A stretch of DNA of 64,000 nt from Flectobacillus longus (GTDB lineage: Bacteria > Bacteroidota > Bacteroidia > Cytophagales > Spirosomataceae). The notes beneath the pieces were generated by a model. The model was not told the origin of the DNA, did no database searches, and saw nothing but the letters and a program-made list of their open reading frames with translations. The stretch is from NCBI RefSeq assembly GCF_030056705.1, contig NZ_JASHIC010000004.1:1-64000 (forward strand). The letters run 5' to 3'. Shown one piece after another: positions 52,839 through 61,478 of this stretch. Made by a program: the position numbers and the translations under genes. The first letter of the stretch is position 1, and each line of letters opens with the position of its first letter.

Positions 52839-52871
52839 AAAAAAAAATCTGCTACTTTCGCAGCAGATTTT
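52839..52871 (-). terminator. Terminator of kduI
   Basis: AAAATCTGCT (52844-52853) pairs with AGCAGATTTT (52862-52871), followed by T residues on the minus strand. Confidence 0.85.
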
Positions 52872-52888
52872 GAAGTAATTTTTCGCTA

Positions 52889-53719
52889 TTATCGCAAATC
52901 AGCGATAGCAGCAAAATCCATGTCTGTAAAATCAAGGTTTTCGCCAGCCATACCCCAAATAAATGAGTAGTTGGTAGTACCTGCTCCTGAGTGGATAGAC
53001 CAAGGTGGCGATACAATTGCTTGATGATTGGCTACTAGCATGTGACGTGTTTCCTGTGGTTGTCCCATAAAATGGAAAACACGGTGCTCTTGTGGTACAT
53101 CAAAGTACAAATACGCTTCCATACGACGATCATGTACGTGCGACGGCATAGTATTCCAAACGCTACCTTTGTTCAATACAGTAAGCCCCATTACGACCTG
53201 GCAGCTCTGTAAACCATCTTTGTGGATATACTTATAAATCGTACGCTCGTTTGAAGTTTCTAAGCTACCTAAAGCTACTGGAGAAGCCTCCTCTTTTGAT
53301 AGTTTACTTGTAGGATATACTTGATGTGCTGGAGCCGACAAAATAAAGAAATTGGCAGGAGCAGTAGCATCTGCACTTTTGAAGGTTACCTTCTGAGAGC
53401 CTTTACCAATGTATAAGCAATCCAATTTTGACAATGCAAATACCTGACCGTCCACTTCGATTGAACCATCACCACCTACGTTGATGATACCAGCTTCTCT
53501 TCTTTCAAAAAAGTAAGTCGATTTTAGGTTATCATACGTTGGTAATTCCAATGCTTGTTCTACAGGCATTGCTCCCCCAATAATCACACGGTCGTAGTGC
53601 GTATAAACGAGCTGAATAGTATCAGCAACGAAGTTTTTCTCTACTAAAAAATTGTTTCTTAACGCTTGCGTATCGAAGCCCTTTGCCTCATTTGGGCTGA
53701 TGGCATGAAGAATTTGCAT
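52889..53719 (-). CDS. kduI: 5-dehydro-4-deoxy-D-glucuronate isomerase
   Basis: 276 residues. Cupin-fold isomerase of the pectin/uronate route that converts 5-keto-4-deoxyuronate (DKI) to 2,5-diketo-3-deoxygluconate. Recognised by the N-terminal ISPNEAKGFDTQALRNNFLV, FFERREAGIINVGGDG, the metal-site WNTMPSHVHDRRMEAYLYFD (about 193-212) and PPWSIHSGAGTTNYSFIWGM. The usual partner kduD is not adjacent. Upstream is a possible LacI-type operator. Confidence 0.93.
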   Translation of the reverse strand: MQILHAISPNEAKGFDTQALRNNFLVEKNFVADTIQLVYTHYDRVIIGGAMPVEQALELPTYDNLKSTYFFERREAGIINVGGDGSIEVDGQVFALSKLDCLYIGKGSQKVTFKSADATAPANFFILSAPAHQVYPTSKLSKEEASPVALGSLETSNERTIYKYIHKDGLQSCQVVMGLTVLNKGSVWNTMPSHVHDRRMEAYLYFDVPQEHRVFHFMGQPQETRHMLVANHQAIVSPPWSIHSGAGTTNYSFIWGMAGENLDFTDMDFAAIADLR

Positions 53720-54166
53720 ATTACTTATTTGGTTTTAATAGACTAAGAGAATCCTTCCTCAAAAAGAATCTTGCCTTCTAAATCTACTTAGAAAGGCTAA
53801 AAGATTATTTTGAAAGAAAAACTCCGTACAATCATTTTATTTAAAAAGTACAATTTTAAGAAATCAGTTTATTGAAGAGTATTCATTCAATATAAGGTAT
53901 ATTAGGACTGATTGTGAAACGAATCTAAAAGGTTTTCAAACTTTCTCTTAGTATCTGAAAGAGTTTTTTTGTGCAATCGTTACCGTAAACGTTATCAAGT
54001 CAAACCTGCATCCTATTTTTAGCATACTCCACCCCTATTCTATTCTCCTATCGATTCAGTTATTAGGCAAGCAATGTTCTTTTCTAAATGGATATCATAG
54101 TTTGGTTACAATCTCAAATAAGTACCATTTATCGTCCCATAACAACTGACAATAATCACCCTTTTT
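53720..54166. other. Intergenic region upstream of kduI
   Basis: About 450 bp without a supported gene; its one notable site is the dyad at 53976-53995. Confidence 0.35.
53976..53995. promoter_or_regulatory. Possible LacI-type operator upstream of kduI
   Basis: ATCGTTACCGTAAACGTTAT is a near-palindrome (GTTAC-C-GTAAAC core) with the central CG feature of LacI-family sites. It is 257 bp upstream of kduI, a sugar-acid gene of a type such regulators often control. No regulator gene is nearby. Confidence 0.3.
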
Positions 54167-54210
54167 CATACAAAAGGGTTACCTCTGTAGAGAGATAACC
54201 CTTTTGTATG
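54167..54210 (-). terminator. Terminator of metG
   Basis: CATACAAAAGGGTTA (54167-54181) pairs perfectly with TAACCCTTTTGTATG (54196-54210), 14-nt loop, 23 bp beyond the metG stop. Confidence 0.85.
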
Positions 54211-54232
54211 ATTAGCTATTGGTAAGAATCTT

Positions 54233-56266
54233 CTAGTTGATAGAAGCTCCACTCCAAACGTCTTTTGAAGGATGTAAGAAAGCCAAAGAACCATCTTTGT
54301 CTTCCGCCATCAAAATCATCCCTTCAGATACCATTCCCATCATTGGGCGAGGCGCTAGGTTAGCCAAGAAAGTTACTTGCTTTCCAATCACATCCTCTGG
54401 AGAGAAATGCTCTGCAATACCACTCAAAATGGTGCGTTGCTTAAGCCCATCGTTCACTGTCAACTTCAATAGTTTCTTCGATTTTGCTACTTTCTCTGCG
54501 GCTTCGATTGTACCGATACGCAAATCCATTTTTGCAAAGTCATCGTACTGAATTGTATCTTTGATAGCCGAAACTTCTTTTCCAGCTAATTCATTCATTT
54601 TTTTAGCGTCTTGTAATTTTTGAATCTGTGCTTGAACAGTTGTGTCCTCAATTTTATCGAACAACAAACCAATTGACTCAATTGGACTTCCTGCTGTTAA
54701 TAAATCCGCATTTCCTGCATCTGACCAGTTCAATCCAGATAATCCTAAGCCAGTGCTTAATTTAGCCGCCGTAAAAGGCATAAACGGCTCAGAAACGATT
54801 GATAAAGTTGCAGCAATTTGCAAACCGATATTCAAAATTGTACCTGTGCGTTCAACATCATTTTTGATTACCTTCCAAGGCTCGGTATCTGCTAAGTATT
54901 TGTTACCCAAACGTGCCACATCCATCACTAAAGCCAAAGCCTCACGGAATTTGTAGTTTGCGATAGCATCACCAATTTTATTTGGCAACTCAGCCAAAGT
55001 ATCTAATGTCTGACGGTCAAAATCAGTCAACTCGCCACGTGCAGGGATTTTTGAATCAAAATTCTTTTGCGTCAACACAAAGGCACGGTTAACAAAGTTT
55101 CCAAGAATACCTACCAATTCAGAGTTATTACGTGTTTGGAAATCTCCCCAAGTAAAGTCTGAATCTTTTGTTTCAGGAGCAGAAGCCGCCAAGGCATATC
55201 GCAATACGTCTTGCTTGCCTTCAAACTCACGAAGGTACTCATGCAACCATACCGCCCAGTTACGTGAAGTTGAGATTTTATCACCTTCTAGGTTCATAAA
55301 CTCGTTAGCTGGTACGTTATCAGCCAAAATAAAGCGACCATCAGCCATACACATGGCAGGGAAAATCAAGCAGTGGAAAACGATATTGTCTTTACCAATA
55401 AAGTTTACCAAGCGAGTTTCAGGGTCTTGCCAATATTTTTGCCATTCGTCTGTCAATTCTTTGGTCATTGAGATATAACCAATCGGCGCGTCAAACCATA
55501 CATATAGCACTTTACCGTCTGTATCAGGAAGTGGTACTTTTACGCCCCAATCCAAGTCACGAGTCATAGCGCGAGGACGCAGACCGTCGTTTAACCAAGA
55601 TTTTACTTGACCTAATACATTGGTTTTCCATTCTGGATGACTAGCGATATATTCCTCCAAAGCTGGTTGCATTTTGTCTAATGGTAAATACCAGTTTTTG
55701 GTTGGTTTCATCACAGGTTTTTCACCACTCAAAGCTGAGCGAGGATTAATCAACTCAGTTGGAGATAGTGTTGAACCACATTTTTCGCACTGATCGCCAT
55801 AGGCATTTTCGTTGCTACATTTTGGACAAGTACCTATGATATAGCGGTCAGCCAAAAAGGTTTGAGCTTTTTCATCAAAATACTGTTCAGTAACTTCTTC
55901 AACAAATTGACCTTTGTCGTACAAATTTTTGAACATTTCTTGAGAAGTCTCATGATGCACTTTATTTGAAGTACGAGAATAGATATCAAAAGAAATCCCA
56001 AACTCCTCAAAAGAGTCTTTGATGATTTTATAATACTTATCTACAACCTCTTGTGGTGTAATACCCTCTTTCTTCGCTTTGATTGTAATAGGTACACCAT
56101 GCTCGTCGGTTCCAGAAACGAATTTTACATCGTGACCCATTGAACGTAGGTATCTAACATAAATATCTGCTGGCAAATAACAGCCTGCAATATGCCCAAT
56201 ATGGATAGGACCATTGGCATAAATCAAGGCAGCTGTTACGGTTGTTCTTTTAAATTGCTTTGTCAT
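54233..56266 (-). CDS. metG: Methionyl-tRNA synthetase (dimeric type)
   Basis: 677 residues. Class I synthetase: HIGH motif (22-25) in [12 protein letters not shown], zinc-knuckle cysteines in [18 protein letters not shown] (about 142-159), KMSKS variant KISTS in [13 protein letters not shown], an anticodon-binding helical domain, and a C-terminal tRNA-binding OB domain (about 575-677; [20 protein letters not shown]) that dimerises the enzyme. Standard length for the long form. Confidence 0.96.
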   Translation of the reverse strand: MTKQFKRTTVTAALIYANGPIHIGHIAGCYLPADIYVRYLRSMGHDVKFVSGTDEHGVPITIKAKKEGITPQEVVDKYYKIIKDSFEEFGISFDIYSRTSNKVHHETSQEMFKNLYDKGQFVEEVTEQYFDEKAQTFLADRYIIGTCPKCSNENAYGDQCEKCGSTLSPTELINPRSALSGEKPVMKPTKNWYLPLDKMQPALEEYIASHPEWKTNVLGQVKSWLNDGLRPRAMTRDLDWGVKVPLPDTDGKVLYVWFDAPIGYISMTKELTDEWQKYWQDPETRLVNFIGKDNIVFHCLIFPAMCMADGRFILADNVPANEFMNLEGDKISTSRNWAVWLHEYLREFEGKQDVLRYALAASAPETKDSDFTWGDFQTRNNSELVGILGNFVNRAFVLTQKNFDSKIPARGELTDFDRQTLDTLAELPNKIGDAIANYKFREALALVMDVARLGNKYLADTEPWKVIKNDVERTGTILNIGLQIAATLSIVSEPFMPFTAAKLSTGLGLSGLNWSDAGNADLLTAGSPIESIGLLFDKIEDTTVQAQIQKLQDAKKMNELAGKEVSAIKDTIQYDDFAKMDLRIGTIEAAEKVAKSKKLLKLTVNDGLKQRTILSGIAEHFSPEDVIGKQVTFLANLAPRPMMGMVSEGMILMAEDKDGSLAFLHPSKDVWSGASIN

Positions 56267-56339
56267 TATATAAACGGAAGAGTAGTTTTCTCTTCTTAAG
56301 TTTTAGGTCAAAAATTTAGGGCAAAATTACGAATAATTT

Positions 56340-56480
56340 ACACGCTATAGGCCGTAGGCGTTAGGCAAAATAAGATTTAAGTGGTCTGGCAATAGGCATT
56401 AGGCAAATAGTTTTTAGATAACCACAGATTAATATTACTGAATGCCGATAGCTGGAAGCCGACTGCCTAATATGTTATGC
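56340..56480. repeat. Degenerate GGC-TTAGGC repeats
   Basis: GTAGGCGTTAGGCAAAATA (from about 56350) and ATAGGCATTAGGCAAATAG (from about 56392) are near-identical direct copies, and CTGCCTAATATG (about 56462) is partly inverted to them. Probably a worn palindromic element in the metG/ABC-F gap. Confidence 0.4.
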
Positions 56481-56488
56481 ACTCATAT

Positions 56489-58126
56489 TTACGCCTTTCT
56501 TTCAATGTCTCTTAAGTTCTCCATTTTCTTATTTCTCAAGAAACCATTAATATCCTCCAAATGCTCTTTAACTCGTTTGTTACCAAATTCGAAAACTTTG
56601 GTAGCCAAGCCATCCAAGAAATCACGGTCGTGAGAAATCAAGATAATTGTACCCTCAAATGCCTTGAGAGCTTCTTTCAAAATATCCTTGGTTTTAAGGT
56701 CAAGGTGGTTGGTAGGTTCATCCAGAATCAACAAGTTTACTGGCTCCAATAACAACTTAATCATAGCCAAACGAGTTCTTTCTCCTCCTGAAAGTACTTT
56801 TACTTTCTTCTCGATAGCGTCGCCACTAAACATAAATGCACCGAGGATATCCTTGATTTTGGTACGAATCTCTCCTACTGCAATATTATCAATCGTTTGA
56901 AACACTGATAATTCTCCATCCAATAAAGCCGCTTGATTCTGAGCAAAATAACCAATCATCGAGTTATGACCGATTTTCAAATCACCTTCGTGTTCGATTT
57001 CGTTCATAATTGCTTTGACGAAAGTTGATTTACCTTCCCCATTTTTCCCTACAAAAGCTACTTTTTCGCCTCTTTCGATGGTCATTGAAACATCTTTGAA
57101 TACCAAATAGTCGTCATAGCTTTTCGCAACACCCTCTGCAATTACAGGATAGTTACCAGAACGTGGTGCTGGTGGAAATTTTAGGTTCAACGCAGATGTA
57201 TCTACTTCGTCAACCTGAACAATATCCAATTTCTCCAACATCTTCACACGTGACTGCACCTGCAAAGTTTTTGAATAAGTACCTTTAAAACGCTCGATAA
57301 ACTCTGTCGTTTCAGCAATCATTTTTTGCTGTTCGCTAAATGCTTTTTGTTGTTGCTCCAAACGCTCTTTACGCAGTTGTTGGTATTGCGTATAATTTAC
57401 TTTATAGTCATAAATTTTACCCATTGTCAACTCAATGGTTCGGTTGGTGATATTATCGACAAACGCTCTATCGTGAGAAATTACGATAACAGCTTTGGCA
57501 CTATTCAACAAAAAGTCCTCAAGCCATTGAATCGACTCGATGTCCATGTGGTTGGTTGGCTCATCTAGCAAAATCAAATCAGGATTTTGGAGTAAAATTT
57601 TTGCCAACTCAATACGCATACGCCAGCCACCACTAAATTCACTAGTTTGGCGTTGAAAATCTGAACGCAGGAATCCTAAGCCCAACAAGATTTTTTCAAC
57701 CTCCGCATCATAATTGATTTCTTCGATAGAGTAATATTTTTCACTAACCTCAGAAACGCGCTCGATAATCGCCATGTATTCGTCAGATTCGTAATCAGTA
57801 CGAGTTTCGAGTTGGTGATTTAACTCATCGATTTCGGCTTTCATACTCAAAACATTTGAAAATGCCTTTGAGGTTTCTTCAAATACCGTTGAGTTGTCTT
57901 CTGTCAACAAATGTTGAGGCAAATAAGCGATAACAGCATCAGCTGGCTTCGAGATTTTACCACGTGTTGGCTTGTCTACACCTGCAATAATTTTCAACAA
58001 AGTGGATTTACCTGCTCCGTTTTTGCCCATCAAGGCGATTTTATCTTTTTCGTTGACGTTGAATGTTACATCACCAAATAGCGCACGACCGCCAAACTCT
58101 ACTGTTACGTTATCTACAGAAATCAT
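56489..58126 (-). CDS. ABC-F family ATPase (ribosome-associated)
   Basis: 545 residues from MISVDNVTVEF. Two ABC domains have Walker A GKNGAGKST and GKNGEGKST, signature segments SGGWRMRIELAKILLQNPD and LSGGERTRLAMIKLLLEP, and two LLLDEPTNHxD Walker B motifs, joined by a charged linker (RKERLEQQQKAFSEQQKM) and lacking membrane segments. ABC-F proteins act on the ribosome exit site; this is most like the Bacteroidota YheS/YbiT-type housekeeping member, but the subfamily is uncertain. The frame is open 54 codons upstream, but a -7 element lies there. Confidence 0.9.
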   Translation of the reverse strand: MISVDNVTVEFGGRALFGDVTFNVNEKDKIALMGKNGAGKSTLLKIIAGVDKPTRGKISKPADAVIAYLPQHLLTEDNSTVFEETSKAFSNVLSMKAEIDELNHQLETRTDYESDEYMAIIERVSEVSEKYYSIEEINYDAEVEKILLGLGFLRSDFQRQTSEFSGGWRMRIELAKILLQNPDLILLDEPTNHMDIESIQWLEDFLLNSAKAVIVISHDRAFVDNITNRTIELTMGKIYDYKVNYTQYQQLRKERLEQQQKAFSEQQKMIAETTEFIERFKGTYSKTLQVQSRVKMLEKLDIVQVDEVDTSALNLKFPPAPRSGNYPVIAEGVAKSYDDYLVFKDVSMTIERGEKVAFVGKNGEGKSTFVKAIMNEIEHEGDLKIGHNSMIGYFAQNQAALLDGELSVFQTIDNIAVGEIRTKIKDILGAFMFSGDAIEKKVKVLSGGERTRLAMIKLLLEPVNLLILDEPTNHLDLKTKDILKEALKAFEGTIILISHDRDFLDGLATKVFEFGNKRVKEHLEDINGFLRNKKMENLRDIERKA

Positions 58127-58204
58127 ATATAAAAAATAGCCTATTTTACATTTTTGGCTATTGCCTTTTGAAGTTGTTATGTGTATCGAGAAAATTCTAG
58201 CATA

Positions 58205-58212
58205 CAAAGATA
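58205..58212 (-). promoter_or_regulatory. -7 element of the ABC-F gene
   Basis: TATCTTTG on the minus strand, about 80 bp upstream of the chosen start and inside the longer reading frame, so it decides the start at 58126. Confidence 0.5.
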
Positions 58213-58335
58213 AGGTTGATTTATGAATTCTTCGGGAGAAAAGACTTCCGAATTGAAAGTATTCTTTTGACAGCATATTTAAACCCATACAATGTAAAGG
58301 TCTTGAAAAAGCTCAGGTTTGTTTGATAAAAACCC

Positions 58336-58366
58336 TTGACAATAAAATTGAAAATACTTATCTTTG
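58336..58366 (+). promoter_or_regulatory. Promoter of rpsU
   Basis: TTG (58336-58338), 20-bp spacer, TATCTTTG (58359-58366): a near-perfect phylum consensus, with a predicted 5' leader of about 33 nt. Confidence 0.8.
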
Positions 58367-58405
58367 CACCTCAATTATAATATAGGCAATAAACAAACAA
58401 ACAAT

Positions 58406-58600
58406 ATGCTGATTATCAACGTAAAAGAAAACGAGTCAATCGACAAAGCTCTTAAAAGATTCAAGAAGAAATTCGAAAAAACTGGTGTAGTTAAAGAACT
58501 TCGCAGACGTATGGCATTCGAAAAGCCATCTGTAGAGCGTCGTACTGAAGTAATTCGTGCTTCATACAAGCAAAAAATGTACGGTAACTTAGAGTCTTAA
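58406..58600 (+). CDS. rpsU: 30S ribosomal protein S21
   Basis: 64 residues from MLIINVKENESIDKALKRFK; an upstream in-frame ATG lies within the leader and is rejected because of the promoter position. Typical basic S21: RFKKKFEKTGVVKELRRRMAFEKPS. In Bacteroidota S21 is functionally tied to anti-Shine-Dalgarno accessibility on the 30S subunit. It is followed by xer, and the rpsU terminator overlaps the xer start. Confidence 0.96.
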   Translation: MLIINVKENESIDKALKRFKKKFEKTGVVKELRRRMAFEKPSVERRTEVIRASYKQKMYGNLES

Positions 58601-58671
58601 TTAACGTTTGATTTCATTTCATAATGTTATCATTTAATCGCGAATTAAGCCGATAACCGTTCAGCATTCAT

Positions 58672-58720
58672 AAAAAATTGACTATCTTAGAATCATGAAT
58701 TCAGAGATAGTCAATTTTTT
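58672..58720 (+). terminator. rpsU terminator that contains the xer start codon
   Basis: AAAAAATTGACTATCT (58672-58687) pairs perfectly over 16 bp with AGATAGTCAATTTTTT (58705-58720), followed by T residues. The 17-nt loop holds the xer ATG (58695-58697) and the downstream arm encodes its residues 4-9. Confidence 0.85.
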
Positions 58721-59582
58721 TTTAGCCTACATACAACACGAAAAACGTTGTAGCGATCACACCACTACGGCTTATCGCAATGATATGTCGCAGTTTAGTC
58801 ATTACCTTGCCAACACTTACGATTTTCATCATCCTCAACTTGCCGACCACCAAATGATTCGTTCATGGGTGGTATCTCTTTCGGAAGCCAAACTCGACAG
58901 TCGTTCGATTAATCGAAAAGTGGCTACGCTTCGCAGCTTTTATAAATTTTTACTTTTCAAGAAAATCATCGACCAAGACCCTATGCGTAAGGTTGTGGCT
59001 ATGAAAACAGCTAAGAATATTCCTACGTTTGTGCGAGAAAGCGAGATGGAAATGCTATTGGACCAAGTCGAGTTTCCAGAAGACTTTGAGGGTGTTCGTG
59101 ACAAACTCATCATGGAATTGCTCTACGGTTCGGGTATTCGTCTATCAGAACTTATTGAGTTGGAAGTAAAAGACATTGATTTTTACCAACACACAATTAA
59201 GGTTTTAGGAAAAAGAAATAAAGAAAGGATTGTGCCTATTCACGCCAATCTCTCAGCACAGATAAAAGAATATATTGAAATAAGAGATAGAGAAGGTTTT
59301 CAACATCATTTGTTGATTGTAAGCAATAAAGGCGAACAAGGTTATCCTGTGATGATTCAACGAATTGTCAAAAAATATCTGTCTTTGGTCACGAGCTTAA
59401 CCAAAAAATCCCCTCACGTATTGCGTCACTCTTATGCTACGCATTTGTTGAATAATGGCGCTGACTTAACAGCTATCAAAGATTTGATGGGACATACTTC
59501 CTTAGCAGCCACGCAAGTATATACTCATAACTCGATGGAAAAGCTAAAAAAGATATATGAGCAGGCGCATCCGAAAGCCTAA
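58695..59582 (+). CDS. Tyrosine recombinase XerC/XerD-type
   Basis: 295 residues with an N-terminal SAM-like domain (about 1-90) and a catalytic domain (about 110-290). All catalytic residues are present: Arg149 in GSGIRLSEL, Lys173, His241 and Arg244 in HVLRHSYATH, His267 in LMGHTS, Tyr276. This is the chromosomal-dimer-resolution enzyme class; the rpsU-xer neighbourhood is typical of Bacteroidota. Whether it is XerC or XerD cannot be settled. Its start codon is in the loop of the rpsU terminator, so translation depends on read-through and hairpin opening. Confidence 0.93.
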   Translation: MNSEIVNFFLAYIQHEKRCSDHTTTAYRNDMSQFSHYLANTYDFHHPQLADHQMIRSWVVSLSEAKLDSRSINRKVATLRSFYKFLLFKKIIDQDPMRKVVAMKTAKNIPTFVRESEMEMLLDQVEFPEDFEGVRDKLIMELLYGSGIRLSELIELEVKDIDFYQHTIKVLGKRNKERIVPIHANLSAQIKEYIEIRDREGFQHHLLIVSNKGEQGYPVMIQRIVKKYLSLVTSLTKKSPHVLRHSYATHLLNNGADLTAIKDLMGHTSLAATQVYTHNSMEKLKKIYEQAHPKA

Positions 59583-59596
59583 TTTAGTGGGTTGTA

Positions 59597-59705
59597 ATTG
59601 AGTGTATGAGTGATTAATTTAAAATTTGTATTCTGGCAGTAGAGACGCAATGATTGCGTCTCTACTGATATAATGAATGTTAAAACAATCACTCATGCAC
59701 TCAAT
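59597..59705. mobile_element. MITE-like palindromic element, copy C
   Basis: ATTGAGTGTATGAGTGATT (59597-59615) is inverted at 59687-59705 (one mismatch). At the centre GTAGAGACGCAAT and ATTGCGTCTCTAC form a perfect 13-bp hairpin with a one-base centre (59639-59665). The core matches the second hairpin of MITE copies A and B; the ends match the element at 11983. It sits between convergent genes. Confidence 0.65.
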
Positions 59706-59721
59706 CACAAATCACTCAATA

Positions 59722-61245
59722 CTATTCTTCATCTTCAAATTTGAAGTTATCCAAATCGAACAACGAATCAGTCAAGTCTTTGAATTGTAGACCTTGATCA
59801 AGCGTTTTCTTCGAAATCATAGAGAATTCTGAAAGTCCGTGCAATACGAATTCCATCATAAATAATTTTTCACGACCTTCGAATGTTGGATAAATTTTTT
59901 CTACCAGTTCATCCAAGCCATCAATAGTTCTCAATCTTGATGAATAGTCAGCATCTGAACTATCATTGAAAATATCGATGATATTACCATCCATAAACCA
60001 GTCGATAATTGGTTTGTATGGATTTTTACCAGCTTTGTCTTTCGCTAATTTTTTGATTTTCTCAGGATCTGGGAAGAAGTTCAAAAACTGCGCACGAATG
60101 GCCTTACCTACTAAGTTTTGTGCCACGATTACAGGTCCTTCTACTTCGCCTTCATACACTAATTCTACTTTGCCACAAACCGCAGGAATTACTCCTACTA
60201 AATCGGCAACACGTACATAGGTTTTTTCTTCTCCACTCAATAACGCACGACGCTCAGCGGCAGAAATAAGGTTTTCATAAGCCGAAATAGTCATTCTTGC
60301 CGATACCCCAGATTTGGCATCTACGTACTCTGATTGACGAGCTTCGAAAGCAATTTGTTCAATCAAATCCTCCACTAAAGCATTGGTTGTCACTAATTGT
60401 TCTTGCTCAGGTTTGATATTAGCTTCCTGCAAAGTAATACGCTTACCGATTTCTAAAGTCTTTGGGTAATGCGTAACAATCTGAGAATCAATACGGTCTT
60501 TAAGTGGTGTTACAATTGAGCCACGGTTGGTATAATCCTCAGGGTTGGCAGTAAATACAAACTGGATATCCAAAGGCAAACGCAATTTGAATCCACGAAT
60601 TTGAATATCACCTTCTTGCAAAATATTAAACAAAGAAACTTGAATACGAGCCTGTAAATCAGGCAATTCGTTGATTACAAAAATTCCACGATGCGAACGA
60701 GGAATCAAACCAAAGTGAATTACACGCTCGTCAGAATAAGGCAATTTCAGCGTTGCTGCTTTAATCGGGTCGGCATCGCCAATAAGATCGGCAACAGATA
60801 CATCTGGTGTCGCTAATTTTTCGGTATAGCGGTCGTCACGATGCAACCATGAGATAGGTGTAGCATCGCCTATTTCATCAATCAAATCTTTGGCAAAGCG
60901 TGACAGCGGTTGTAATGGGTCGTCATTGAGTTCTGAACCTTCTACGACTGGCACATATTCGTCCAAAAGATTGACCATCAAGCGAGCAATACGAGTTTTG
61001 GCTTGTCCACGCAAACCTAATAGGTTAATATGATGTTGAGAAAGAATCGCACGTTCAATATCAGGAATTACTGTATCTTCATAGCCCCATATTCCATCGA
61101 ATACTTTTTCTTTATTTTTTATTTTTTGAATCAAGTTATCACGCAACTCTTGCTTGATAGATTTTACCTGATAGCCTGCTTTTTTTAGTTCACCAAGGGT
61201 TTTGATAGCGAGCAATTGTGTTGCTGAAAGATTTTTGTAAGACAT
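59722..61245 (-). CDS. MoxR/Mg-chelatase-like AAA ATPase
   Basis: 507 residues. AAA core about 50-290: Walker A GLRGQAKT (77-84), with Ala in place of the last Gly; a Walker B-like GIFVINELPDL with Asn in place of the first acidic residue; sensor-like FVFTANPEDYTNRG; and the PLKDRIDSQI arginine-finger region. It resembles ChlI/MoxR and is often annotated as sigma-54-interacting or magnesium chelatase. With the VWA protein encoded upstream it forms a MoxR-VWA pair, which generally acts as a chaperone or metal-insertion machine. The target is unknown and no chlorophyll or cobalamin genes are nearby. Confidence 0.85.
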   Translation of the reverse strand: MSYKNLSATQLLAIKTLGELKKAGYQVKSIKQELRDNLIQKIKNKEKVFDGIWGYEDTVIPDIERAILSQHHINLLGLRGQAKTRIARLMVNLLDEYVPVVEGSELNDDPLQPLSRFAKDLIDEIGDATPISWLHRDDRYTEKLATPDVSVADLIGDADPIKAATLKLPYSDERVIHFGLIPRSHRGIFVINELPDLQARIQVSLFNILQEGDIQIRGFKLRLPLDIQFVFTANPEDYTNRGSIVTPLKDRIDSQIVTHYPKTLEIGKRITLQEANIKPEQEQLVTTNALVEDLIEQIAFEARQSEYVDAKSGVSARMTISAYENLISAAERRALLSGEEKTYVRVADLVGVIPAVCGKVELVYEGEVEGPVIVAQNLVGKAIRAQFLNFFPDPEKIKKLAKDKAGKNPYKPIIDWFMDGNIIDIFNDSSDADYSSRLRTIDGLDELVEKIYPTFEGREKLFMMEFVLHGLSEFSMISKKTLDQGLQFKDLTDSLFDLDNFKFEDEE

Positions 61246-61476
61246 AAATTATTTTTGATTTTGGGATATAGGCGAATTTTCAATCGATTTCCAAAGTATT
61301 CCGCCATAATTCGACCACTTATTTATCTAATTCTGCCGTTCACATACATTTGAGTGCGGCGATACTTAACATTCGGTAATTTTGAAAGGTATTAACCTCT
61401 TTATCTAAAATTCAAAATGAAGCTCCTTTCTGCTTAATCTCAACCTAGCAAGCCTCTACTTTCGAGTAGGGGCTTT
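61246..61476. other. Gap between the VWA and AAA genes
   Basis: About 230 bp. It contains promoter-like TTTTG and TATCTAAA on the plus strand near 61380-61410, followed by the plus-strand terminator at 61449, which together could specify a small RNA of about 70 nt. Confidence 0.35.
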
Positions 61477-61478
61477 TT
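61449..61478 (+). terminator. Orphan plus-strand terminator in the VWA/AAA gap
   Basis: AAGCCTCTACT pairs with AGTAGGGGCTT (TTCG loop) and is followed by TTTATC on the plus strand; the minus strand lacks a T-tract. Only minus-strand genes surround it. Confidence 0.6.
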
